From IMG/VR virus record IMGVR_UViG_3300020436_000036, positions 1 through 34,889 of that record: 34,889 bases of DNA; one strand, given 5' to 3'. The stretch's first letter is position 1. Each line of letters begins with the position of its first letter. A program made the position numbers and the translations under genes. Below the pieces are notes generated by a model. That model was not told the origin of the DNA. It worked only from the letters and a program-made list of their open reading frames with translations, and did not search any database. Shown in pieces: positions 7,689 to 15,068 of the stretch. Source of the DNA: a virus.

Positions 7689-10487
7689 TTATCCTTCTAG
7701 CGTTGCTATTCTTTCTTCGAGTTCTTGAATTGTTTTCACAAGTAATGGTATTAGTTTACTTTGGTCTATGCCCTGCATTTCGTCTCCATCTTTTTCGCCT
7801 GTAATTGCTTCAGGTACAACACTTTGTACTTCATGTGCCAAGAACCCATCTACTAATGTATTTGTTTCGTCTACTATCCAATTAAATCTTTTTGGTTTGA
7901 GTTGTTTAAGTCTTGTAGTCGCATTTGTCATATCAGTTACATTTTCTTTTAGACGATAATCTGAATTATGAGTAAAACCTGTTGTTGAACTAGTAATTGT
8001 TATAGTTCCAACTCTTGTTCCACTTGAATTTAAAAAAGCTATACCTTGTCTTTGAGAACTACTGGAGGCATCTGTATTTTTAATAATCATGTTGGCTTCA
8101 CCGCCCTCTAGATATAAATTTTTTGTCGTACTAGCATCACCATTTTCGGGTGAACTATCTCCAATAGCGAGAACGCCATCATACATAAGACGCGCTTTTT
8201 CAGCCAGGGTGCCGTTGTTGCTTGTATGGAAAATCATATCTCCATAGGCATTAGCACCACCTGCAATCTGACGACCTTCTAATTTTGTTAATTTACCTTG
8301 TCCTGATTCAAAAAACAGATTTACTCTTGAAGGGTTATTGTCAACTGAACTTTTTAAAGTTAAATGCTCATATGTATCTGAGTTTGTATCTCCTGTTATG
8401 AAAGAACTTCCGTTAGAATTGAAAGCTATCTTGGCAACTCCTCCATTTTCAATTTGGAAATATCCAGTATCTACACCTGTGCCACTACTGGCAGCGGCAC
8501 CCATAAATATCAGTCTTTCATCATTACTATGTATTGCTACACCATTTGTAGAGCCTTCTGTGTAAAACGTAAAATCTCGAGCTTGAGTTCCTACTGCTCC
8601 TACACCACCTGCTGCCCACGATGCTTTTCCTCCATTACTAATACGGTGTCTCTCTGTAGGACTATTGGCACCATCAGCAGTTGTTTTAAATACTAAAGCA
8701 CCAGGAGTATCATCAGTTCCGGGAGTTCCGTCTATTTCTGCATGTATTGTTGCTGCGTAATTACTAGTATCTGTGCCATCATCTGCAAACCAATTAATTG
8801 TACCAATAACATCATTGTCTGAAACAGAAGCTGCTGTACCTATTGAACCCCCTCTTGATTTTGAAAGTGATATTGTAGGTCCAGAAGCATCATTACTGTA
8901 CTTAAACATTTCCATGCCGGAAGTATCTGGTGTAGTTCCTGTCACCTGAAATACTCGGTGTTGTCCTAAACTAGCGTTGTGTCCAACGACAACAGCACCT
9001 TCACCACTATTAGAACCTCCATCAACAAAAAATCTATTAGCGTTCCCATTAGATTCAATTCTAAAATCTCTGTCATTACTTCCATCATTGATAACGATAC
9101 CTGTAGCATCCATTACCAGTTCTTCTGTTCCTGCTATATCAAAACGTATCTTATCTTCGTCAGAACTTTCTTCTACCTGAATGAGTGTATCCCCATCAGC
9201 ATCAATTAATTGATTAGCTGTAGTGCTTGTTGTGTTTGTTGCCGTTATGGCTTCTACAGCTACACCATTTGCAGGTGCTGTAGAGAATGTAAGTGTTGTA
9301 CCAGATATACTGTAGTTTGCTTTGCTTTGATAAACACCATCAAAGAATACTGATACGTTGTTCTCATGTACTGGTGCAACTGATAAAGTTAATGTAGTAT
9401 CAGAGCCATCTCCAGTCATTGTAGCTATTGAATTATTAGATCCACCTACAGTTGTCGTTGAATGATAGACAGTAATAACTCTACCATCAGCAGGAGCAGT
9501 CGCAAAGGTTAATGTAGTTCCTGAAACAGAATAAACATTCTGCGCTTGAAACACACCATCAACAAATACCATCAAATTATTTTCTGTATCTGGAGCTGTG
9601 CTCAATGTAAAGGTTGTATCACTTCCATCTCCTGTAAAGATGTTGGTGTCCATATTTGTACCTGAACCACCACCGATACTACCCCAAGAATCTGTATAAC
9701 CTTCAAACTTACCTGTTGTAGAATTATATCTAAAATAACCTGCCGCAGGGCTTCCGGGTCTTTGTGCTGTTGTACCTACTGGTACATGTATTGAATCTGT
9801 GTTTGCACCTAAGTCTAATGAAACATCGGGCGAAGTTTGATTTATACCAACTCTATTCGCACTTACATCTGCAAATAGAACACCACTATCTACATTAACA
9901 TCTCCTGAGAATGTCGCTGCTGCAAAGGTTGTAGGTGTAATGTTGGCTGAACCATCAAAGCTTACTCCTCCAATAGTTCTTGCATTTGCTAAAGCTGTAG
10001 CAGTAGAAGCAAGAGTAACTGTAGTCCCTGCAATAACTGAACTTAAAGCTGTGCCATTAACTGTAACTGCATCTGCTTCTAAAGTTCCATCAATATCTAC
10101 ATCACCTGATATGTCTAGTTCTGTAGCGACTATTTTATCATTAAAAGTAGCTGCACCTGCTGCACTACCATCAAGTGTTAAGAATGTGGTATCAGAACCA
10201 CCATCTGTTCCTTTGAAGATAATGTCTGAATCATTTGCTTGTGCATCTATTGTAATATTACCTGATGTGGTTGCAATAGTAACTGCTGCATCACCAGTAG
10301 AGATATCATCTGCTGCTGAGCTGCTAGCAGTTGAATCAGTAAACTCCAATATTGAGTCATCTGATTTTCTAATATACAATTTCCCAGCAACAGCTCCTAT
10401 AGCCAGTTCACCGACTGCTATATCGCTTGTTCCTGGGGCATTTGTATTAGTTGTATTACGTTTTAGTTTTATTACTTGATCAACCAC
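7689..10487 (-). CDS. Large tail fibre protein with C-terminal S74 chaperone domain (first copy)
   Basis: A 932-residue fibre. It starts with GTG, seven bases after a strong AAGGAG. The N-terminus IKLKRNTTNTNAPG...VGELAIG...KLYIR resembles that of the next protein upstream and is probably the attachment domain. The long body holds repeated beta modules, including two tandem copies of a segment MTGDGSDTTLTLSVAP / FTGDGSDTTFTLSTAP with VFVDGVFQ or VFFDGVYQ. The C-terminus is an S74 chaperone: NSDYRLKENVTD, LKPKRFNWIVDETNTLVDGF, LAHEVQSVVPEAITGEKDG and a final coiled helix. The S74 region is closely similar to that of the downstream gene, so the two arose by duplication or exchange of the chaperone. 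It is probably a receptor-binding fibre. Confidence 0.88.
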   Translation of the reverse strand: MVDQVIKLKRNTTNTNAPGTSDIAVGELAIGAVAGKLYIRKSDDSILEFTDSTASSSAADDISTGDAAVTIATTSGNITIDAQANDSDIIFKGTDGGSDTTFLTLDGSAAGAATFNDKIVATELDISGDVDIDGTLEADAVTVNGTALSSVIAGTTVTLASTATALANARTIGGVSFDGSANITPTTFAAATFSGDVNVDSGVLFADVSANRVGINQTSPDVSLDLGANTDSIHVPVGTTAQRPGSPAAGYFRYNSTTGKFEGYTDSWGSIGGGSGTNMDTNIFTGDGSDTTFTLSTAPDTENNLMVFVDGVFQAQNVYSVSGTTLTFATAPADGRVITVYHSTTTVGGSNNSIATMTGDGSDTTLTLSVAPVHENNVSVFFDGVYQSKANYSISGTTLTFSTAPANGVAVEAITATNTTSTTANQLIDADGDTLIQVEESSDEDKIRFDIAGTEELVMDATGIVINDGSNDRDFRIESNGNANRFFVDGGSNSGEGAVVVGHNASLGQHRVFQVTGTTPDTSGMEMFKYSNDASGPTISLSKSRGGSIGTAASVSDNDVIGTINWFADDGTDTSNYAATIHAEIDGTPGTDDTPGALVFKTTADGANSPTERHRISNGGKASWAAGGVGAVGTQARDFTFYTEGSTNGVAIHSNDERLIFMGAAASSGTGVDTGYFQIENGGVAKIAFNSNGSSFITGDTNSDTYEHLTLKSSVDNNPSRVNLFFESGQGKLTKLEGRQIAGGANAYGDMIFHTSNNGTLAEKARLMYDGVLAIGDSSPENGDASTTKNLYLEGGEANMIIKNTDASSSSQRQGIAFLNSSGTRVGTITITSSTTGFTHNSDYRLKENVTDMTNATTRLKQLKPKRFNWIVDETNTLVDGFLAHEVQSVVPEAITGEKDGDEMQGIDQSKLIPLLVKTIQELEERIATLEG

Positions 10488-10498
10488 GAGTTAACTCC

Positions 10499-12136
10499 TT
10501 ATGAGAAGGTTCCTCCATCTATGGATTGCATTACAAAACCTGAACCATTTGAAGTCATTACAAAACCTGATGTACTTGCTGACGTAAGGCCTGTTCCACC
10601 ACTACCTACTGCTATTGTTGTAGCATTCCAAGTACCAGTAGTTAACGTTCCTACAGCTGTTAGGTTTGTTAAACTATCAATTGCTGCTTCAAACGTATTC
10701 TCTGTAGTAGCATCTATCGCATCAACATTTTGAAGTGTTAAAGTTCCAGAGCTGTCTGAGAAAGGTGTTGAATCACCTACTGTAACACCAGTATTTCCAG
10801 TTTCAATATTCGCTTTCAAAGTACCAATAGTACCTGTGAATACACTTGAAGTATCAGTAGCATCTGGTATCATTACGAATTTTCCATCGGAATCATCAAA
10901 TCCCATGAAAGCAATTTTTGCCCCAGAGCTATTATATTTTAGTTTTAAACCTCTGTCAAGGTTATCATCAGAAGAAGAAGACCCTAATTCAAATATTGGG
11001 TCTGCAACACTTACTGTAGTTGAGTTTACAGTAGTAGTTGTACCACTAACTGTTAAGTTACCTGTAACTGTTAAATTATCTCCAACGGTTACTTCTGAAG
11101 TACTGTGACCAAGTGTTATTGCAATGCCACTTGTTTCAGTAGCAATTTTTAACCCACCTGTTGAGTTTTCAATGAAAGAATCAGTTCCATCATGATATAG
11201 TTGTAAATCGTCGCCAGTTCCTAATTTAACTTTAGCGTCATCTGGCATATCAACATGAGTAGTTGGACTAAGAACTCCAGTTACTCCTAACGTACCAGCT
11301 ATTGTAGCGTTACCAGCTATTGCAGTTGTTGAACTAGCAACTGTTGCATGCGGTGTTAATGTTATTTGTGCTACTGCGGAGCCAGAAATATCATTATTAA
11401 TTGTTAGTGTATTTCCTGTTGCATTTACAAAACTCCAATCATCACCATTATCATCAGACTCATCTGCTGATAATAGTAGTGTAGCTGATTCACCTTCTGT
11501 TGCTGTTATAGATAAAGTATCTGCTGTTACTGCAACATCTCCAGTACCGTTTGGTGCTAAAATTAGATTTCCATTTGAATTTGTAGTAGATATAGTATTA
11601 GTATTAATTGTAACATTATCTACTGCTAATTCAGTTAAAGTGCCCACTGAAGTTACATTTGATAAAGTATCAAGTGCTGACTCAAAATATGTTTCAAAGT
11701 CAGTTAATGCAACTTGTTTCATAGTTCCATTATCATTTACAACAACTCTATCTGCATCTGCTAATGTAGTAGATGTAGCTGAAGTGCCACCATCCATTAT
11801 GTTAAGCTCAGCTCCAGTTGCTGTTACTTGAGTATCAGAACCTGACGTACCTAAGTGTAAGGCTGCTGTTCTTATCTCTGAAGTTGATTTATTTGCATCT
11901 ACAATTAGTGCCGAACTTGCTGTAGTTGTACCATGAGCATGATCCATTAGATTAGTAAAGTAATTACCGCCAATTACTGTTACTGCATTTGAGTTTGCTG
12001 GGTCTCCAATAAATAGACGTTGTCCATTATTACCTTGAGTTCCAGCTCCACCTGTAAATGCTAGTTCTCCAGCATTTAACGAACCGGGTGCGGCTGTCCC
12101 AGTACTTCTTTTAATTTTAATTATATTTGTAGCCAT
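10499..12136 (-). CDS. Repeat-rich tail fibre-like structural protein
   Basis: A 545-residue protein whose N-terminus (IIKIKRSTGTAAPGSLNAGELAF...QRLFIG) matches the opening of the 932-residue fibre, suggesting a shared attachment domain. The body consists of Thr/Ser/Asn-rich beta repeats typical of marine phage fibres (NGNLILAPNGTGDV, LTVTGNLTVSGTTTTVNSTT, DDLQLYHDGTDSFIENSTGG). It has no S74 or C1q domain; it ends SGFVMQSIDGGTFS, similar to the end of the small protein just upstream. The ribosome binding site GGAGG lies in the last codons of that upstream gene, and the two genes touch without a gap. A fibre shaft or connector is the most likely role; the receptor-binding part may be carried by the next two genes. 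Confidence 0.75.
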   Translation of the reverse strand: MATNIIKIKRSTGTAAPGSLNAGELAFTGGAGTQGNNGQRLFIGDPANSNAVTVIGGNYFTNLMDHAHGTTTASSALIVDANKSTSEIRTAALHLGTSGSDTQVTATGAELNIMDGGTSATSTTLADADRVVVNDNGTMKQVALTDFETYFESALDTLSNVTSVGTLTELAVDNVTINTNTISTTNSNGNLILAPNGTGDVAVTADTLSITATEGESATLLLSADESDDNGDDWSFVNATGNTLTINNDISGSAVAQITLTPHATVASSTTAIAGNATIAGTLGVTGVLSPTTHVDMPDDAKVKLGTGDDLQLYHDGTDSFIENSTGGLKIATETSGIAITLGHSTSEVTVGDNLTVTGNLTVSGTTTTVNSTTVSVADPIFELGSSSSDDNLDRGLKLKYNSSGAKIAFMGFDDSDGKFVMIPDATDTSSVFTGTIGTLKANIETGNTGVTVGDSTPFSDSSGTLTLQNVDAIDATTENTFEAAIDSLTNLTAVGTLTTGTWNATTIAVGSGGTGLTSASTSGFVMTSNGSGFVMQSIDGGTFS

Positions 12137-12490
12137 TTAGAATGAACCTCCGTCCATTGTGAGCATCGTTTCAGTCGTGCCCCCTGCTGCGGCAATAGTT
12201 TGCCAGTTTGAATCTCTATATACTTTTAGTTCATGGTCATCTGTATCATACCATAAATCACCATTATCAACCTGCGATCCTGAAGGTGTACCTGTTGATC
12301 TAAAATCGTCTCCTGCTAGTTCATCGATAGCGTCTTGCATATTTGTAGACGACATCTTTCCAGTAGGACTATAAACAATATCAGTAGCTACCGCTGCTGA
12401 TAATGCTGTATTTATTGTTAGTGTTGTTGAGGTACCTGTTGCTGTTAAATTAGTACCAGTACCATCTGTTATTGTTAATGTAGTTGCCAT
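12137..12490 (-). CDS. Small fibre-module protein
   Basis: A 117-residue protein. The first half is Thr-rich beta sequence (TLTITDGTGTNLTATGTSTT). The second half contains SSTNMQDAIDEL and the motif NGDLWYDTDDHELKVYRDSNW, which is common in phage fibre and neck-appendage proteins. It ends TMLTMDGGSF, similar to the end of the following fibre. It starts in a TAATG overlap with the gene upstream, and its last codons supply the GGAGG of the gene downstream. Virion-associated by context; no specific role can be named. Confidence 0.7.
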   Translation of the reverse strand: MATTLTITDGTGTNLTATGTSTTLTINTALSAAVATDIVYSPTGKMSSTNMQDAIDELAGDDFRSTGTPSGSQVDNGDLWYDTDDHELKVYRDSNWQTIAAAGGTTETMLTMDGGSF

Positions 12491-12828
12491 TATCTAGTAA
12501 CCTCTCTGCTAATAGTAGCTTTACCACCCATTAGTCTTGATACGACTGCATCTCCAGAAGTAAATACCTCTAAATCATACACATACTCTCCTGCCGTAAC
12601 ACTACTTGAAGTTGCTGCGGGAAGTTTCATTAAGATTTTTCCATTTGTTGGTGTAGGAATCGTACAAGTGAAACTAAATGCTGCACTTGAGTCTTCAATA
12701 TCTGCTCTAGCTTGCGCTCGAGCCGAGTAAGTAGTTAAGTCTTTGACAGAACCATCTTCTTTTACTTCTATAGTAATGTTATAGTCTGATCCTTGGTCAA
12801 TCTCAATATTGTAGTGTGCTGCTGCCAT
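12490..12828 (-). CDS. Baseplate/fibre-associated beta-sandwich protein
   Basis: A 112-residue protein predicted to be all beta: YNIEIDQGSDYNITIEVKED, a DLTTYSARAQAR segment, GKILMKLPAATSSSVTAGEYVYDLEVF, and a terminal GGKATISREVTR. This layout, with the YVYDLE strand and final ...VTR, is typical of small phage proteins related to the N-terminal domain of BppU-type baseplate proteins and to the LtfC/Gp6 beta-sandwich families; I place it there by pattern only. It is the first gene after the cassette promoter. The AAGGAG upstream lies about 14 bases from the ATG, a longer gap than usual, so initiation may be weak. Confidence 0.65.
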   Translation of the reverse strand: MAAAHYNIEIDQGSDYNITIEVKEDGSVKDLTTYSARAQARADIEDSSAAFSFTCTIPTPTNGKILMKLPAATSSSVTAGEYVYDLEVFTSGDAVVSRLMGGKATISREVTR

Positions 12829-12855
12829 GTTCTTTTATTTTTCTCCTTACCCTAA

Positions 12856-12884
12856 ATTATACTAAAATTAGGAAGCAATGTCAA
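12856..12884 (-). promoter_or_regulatory. Consensus sigma70 promoter of the fibre cassette
   Basis: On the minus strand, TTGACA (12884-12879) and TATAAT (12861-12856) are separated by exactly 17 bases. Both hexamers are perfect consensus. An A-rich stretch lies just upstream of the -35 and could act as an UP element. The site follows the terminator at 12961-12983 and precedes the first fibre-cassette gene at 12828, so it defines a new transcription unit. The intergenic stretch 12829-12989 holds this promoter, a leader of about 20 bases and that terminator, and nothing else that I can see. Confidence 0.9.
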
Positions 12885-12960
12885 GATAAATTTTTTGACA
12901 CCTCCTCTAAAATTGAGAGTTATTTTGCGTTGATAGGGTTAAACTTTTGACTTATGTCAT

Positions 12961-12983
12961 AAAATCGTGGCAGATAGCCACGA
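12961..12983 (-). terminator. Intrinsic terminator ending the tail-assembly operon
   Basis: On the minus strand a 7-bp stem TCGTGGC / GCCACGA with a five-base loop is followed by TTTTAT. It begins seven bases after the stop codon of the 62-residue gene (12990-13178), so it ends the long head/tail assembly transcript before the fibre promoter. Confidence 0.82.
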
Positions 12984-12989
12984 CCATTA

Positions 12990-13178
12990 TTAAGGTTTTA
13001 CAAACTTGTCTTTTACAGCTTTTCTACCTAAGTAAAAATTCGATGTTTTTGCATCTTCACCAAGTTTTCCTGCTGCAATATCATGGTATAACAAGTCTAA
13101 TTGTTCTGATAGGAGCGCATAGTAGCTACTACGTTTAGTTGCATAAGTTGCCCCTGATTTTGTTAAATTTACATTCAT
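12990..13178 (-). CDS. Small phage protein with QLDxLYHDI motif
   Basis: A 62-residue protein. The central SEQLDLLYHDIAAGKLG followed by FYLGRKAVKDKFVKP matches a widespread small phage protein type (often written as ...DQLDxLWH... with a ...VKxxxPKP end) found beside tail and fibre genes. Function is not known to me; a role in fibre assembly or attachment is inferred from its usual position. Its start overlaps the preceding stop by four bases (ATGA). It is the last gene before the terminator. Confidence 0.7.
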   Translation of the reverse strand: MNVNLTKSGATYATKRSSYYALLSEQLDLLYHDIAAGKLGEDAKTSNFYLGRKAVKDKFVKP

Positions 13179-13603
13179 TCTCCATACCTCTTAACTGTTA
13201 TAACTTGTGTATAATCATAGTAGTACTGTTTCTTTAATTCTACTGTAAAAGCCCCTGCTTCTTGTGCTGTTAGTGTTAATGTTGTATCAGACATAGTTCC
13301 TGCAGAAGCACCATCTAAAAAGACTTCTGTGCCTGCAGGTACGCCTGTTACATTCACAACAGCATCAAGTGCTGGTGTTGTAGTACTAAAAGTTGGAGTA
13401 AATGTACTCTTTTCTACAACTCCAGTTGCATCACTATTTATATAGTATTTTTCTCCTATCGGAGTTTCTGATAAAGTTAAAGAAACGTAATCATAATTAT
13501 TATTTGATTTTTGTCCCGTTATAATAGTGCTGTCAACTCCTGCAGTTGCTGACCACATAATCTCTTTATCGCTGTTATAAAATATATGATAAGTTGCACT
13601 CAT
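13175..13603 (-). CDS. Tail-associated protein with Ig/PEGA-like C-terminal domain
   Basis: A 142-residue protein. The first ~75 residues (TYHIFYNSDKEIMWSATAG, then SNNNYDYVSLTLSETPIGEKYYIN) contain nothing I can name. The last ~60 residues form a small beta-sandwich pattern: VVNVTGVPAGTEVFLDGASAG, TTLTLTAQEAGAFTVELKK, ending VITVKR, as in PEGA or Ig-like surface domains that bind carbohydrate. Its ATG overlaps the preceding stop by four bases, and its own stop overlaps the next start. It probably sits at the tail tip with the three MANR paralogues upstream. Confidence 0.65.
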   Translation of the reverse strand: MSATYHIFYNSDKEIMWSATAGVDSTIITGQKSNNNYDYVSLTLSETPIGEKYYINSDATGVVEKSTFTPTFSTTTPALDAVVNVTGVPAGTEVFLDGASAGTMSDTTLTLTAQEAGAFTVELKKQYYYDYTQVITVKRYGE

Positions 13604-14094
13604 ATGCCTCTTCCTCCTGTAAAGTCTGGTTGGTAAAAAATAATATAGGCAATGTAAAGATCATCACCAGTGCTTGTTGTTACTCCATTTGTTATTGTTC
13701 CAGACTTATTTTTAATTATTATAGAATTAGTATTAACATGAGACCAAGTAAGTCCTGAACCTCTTTCTGTTACTGTTGCTTGACCACTCGACTCTCTTTC
13801 TCTTTCGAAGAAAGATTCACAAGGATTAAAAACAGTTGTAGCTACACCTCCTGTAATAGATGTTGACCATCTTATAGCAACTAAAGGATTATACCCTAAA
13901 TTATGTGTCTTTGTGACATCAGCACCTCCTGCAGAAATTATAAACTGTCCATAATCTTTAACTGCCCAGCCTGATCCTGTTCGTGAGTCAAAAGCCATAG
14001 GATTCGTAGTAGTTAAAACATCATCACCTGTTTTACTAACATAAAGTCCATAACCTCCTGTTGCTCTATTTCCCATTAATACTCTATTAGCCAT
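13600..14094 (-). CDS. MANR-family tail-tip protein, paralogue 3
   Basis: A 164-residue protein that begins MANRVLMGNRATGGYGLYVS and is the third of three tandem genes with this opening. The shared N-terminus is about 30 residues. The rest is unique: FIISAGGADVTKTHNLGYNPLVAIRW resembles segments of phage distal tail proteins that place a loop before GYNPL, and the end is YIAYIIFYQPDF. All three probably use the N-terminus to bind the same tail partner and carry different outer domains. Translation starts in a TAATG overlap with paralogue 2. The role is inferred from its position just after the J homologue. Confidence 0.72.
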   Translation of the reverse strand: MANRVLMGNRATGGYGLYVSKTGDDVLTTTNPMAFDSRTGSGWAVKDYGQFIISAGGADVTKTHNLGYNPLVAIRWSTSITGGVATTVFNPCESFFERERESSGQATVTERGSGLTWSHVNTNSIIIKNKSGTITNGVTTSTGDDLYIAYIIFYQPDFTGGRGI

Positions 14095-14540
14095 TAGTAA
14101 TCTGTCGCTCCTCCTCCAAGTGTTTTAAATACTGATATAGTAAATGTTGACCCTATGCCGGGCGCACTAGCTGTTGCTCCAGTTGCGCTAATACTTGAAA
14201 AATTAACAAACTCAACATTATTATTTGAAGCACTAGTCCCCAGTGCAAAACCTCCAAGTAAAAAGGGATCTGCCCCTAAATTAGTATAAGTAAGACTTGC
14301 TGTTGATCCCGCAGATATAGACACACTATTACTTACTACTGGAGCAGTGCTTCCTGTGCCGCCACTCCAAGGGACTGTTTGATGTATACCTTTTGAAACA
14401 AAGTTAGCACCTGTTTCTCCTGAGTCTGTCCAAAAAGTTAAATCATCATGGGCAGCAGTTAATACATCTGCTCCTGGTTCGGATACATATAATCCATATC
14501 CACCAGTTGCTCTATTTCCTATTAATATTCTATTTGCCAT
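14094..14540 (-). CDS. MANR-family tail-tip protein, paralogue 2
   Basis: A 148-residue protein starting MANRILIGNRATGGYGLYVS at 14540. The frame is open 14 codons further upstream, but those residues (MCIWLYDKHLLYII) lie within the end of the previous gene and precede the conserved opening, so I reject that start. The variable part is Ser/Thr/Gly-rich beta sequence (SNSVSISAGSTASLTYTNLG) ending FTISVFKTLGGGATDY. Two bases separate it from the preceding stop, and no clear Shine-Dalgarno site is seen, so it depends on translational coupling. Confidence 0.75.
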   Translation of the reverse strand: MANRILIGNRATGGYGLYVSEPGADVLTAAHDDLTFWTDSGETGANFVSKGIHQTVPWSGGTGSTAPVVSNSVSISAGSTASLTYTNLGADPFLLGGFALGTSASNNNVEFVNFSSISATGATASAPGIGSTFTISVFKTLGGGATDY

Positions 14541-14542
14541 AA

Positions 14543-15067
14543 TTATGTAAAGTAAGTGCTTGTCATATAGCCATATGCACAAGGTATTTTTAATACCACA
14601 AAGTTAATATTCGTACAAGCGTGTGCGCCCCCTGAGCCGCCCAGTGAGTTTGCTTCACCTGCTGTTCTTCTCCCTGTTGTAGGGTTATTTCCACTAGCCA
14701 TTTGATGAGGCTGTATTGTTGTAAGTGTAGTACCTAATAAATCTACTCTACTTTGGAACTCATCATCTACACTTGTAAAGGCTGCTAAAAACCCATTCCA
14801 ACTGCCTGAGTAGTCTTCCGAATGAATAACTAAAGGAATATATCCTAAACTTGGTTTTGTGCTACCTGTTGCAGTTACAAAGTTATGAGCAGAAGATAAT
14901 GAAGATTTAAAACCTCCTGCATATACTTGTCCTGTTCCTCCTGTTTTTTGAGTAGAATCAAATAGTAAATCTTTTTTATCACAGGTTAGTACATTACTAT
15001 TTGCTTTGGAGACATATAATCCATAGCCTCCATCTGATCTGTCACCTGCTAGTACTCTATTTGCCAT
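14543..15067 (-). CDS. MANR-family tail-tip protein, paralogue 1
   Basis: A 174-residue protein starting MANRVLAGDRSDGGYGLYVS, the first of the three paralogues. After the shared N-terminus come YAGGFKSSLSSAHNFVTATG, LGYIPLVIHSEDYSGSWNGF, and a Gly/Asn-rich segment (TTGRRTAGEANSLGGSGG), then a hydrophobic end NINFVVLKIPCAYGYM. LGYIPLV corresponds in position to LGYNPLV in paralogue 3, so similarity extends past the N-terminus in this pair. It begins one base after the stop of the J homologue with no obvious ribosome binding site, so the two are translationally coupled. Confidence 0.75.
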   Translation of the reverse strand: MANRVLAGDRSDGGYGLYVSKANSNVLTCDKKDLLFDSTQKTGGTGQVYAGGFKSSLSSAHNFVTATGSTKPSLGYIPLVIHSEDYSGSWNGFLAAFTSVDDEFQSRVDLLGTTLTTIQPHQMASGNNPTTGRRTAGEANSLGGSGGAHACTNINFVVLKIPCAYGYMTSTYFT

Positions 15068-15068
15068 A

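Noticed and set aside
9940-10479. Long plus-strand open frame of about 180 codons opposite the 932-residue fibre gene
   Set aside because: It is complementary to a repeat-rich gene with Ala/Val/Thr-biased codons, has no ribosome binding site or recognisable domain, and lies inside a continuous minus-strand operon.
4565-12828. CRISPR array suggested by many short repeats in the fibre genes
   Set aside because: The repeats are degenerate, in frame and coding (AKIADD, GDGSDTT and similar), without constant-length spacers.
14541-14582. Upstream start for the second MANR paralogue
   Set aside because: The extra residues overlap the end of the previous gene and precede the conserved MANR opening seen in both sister genes.
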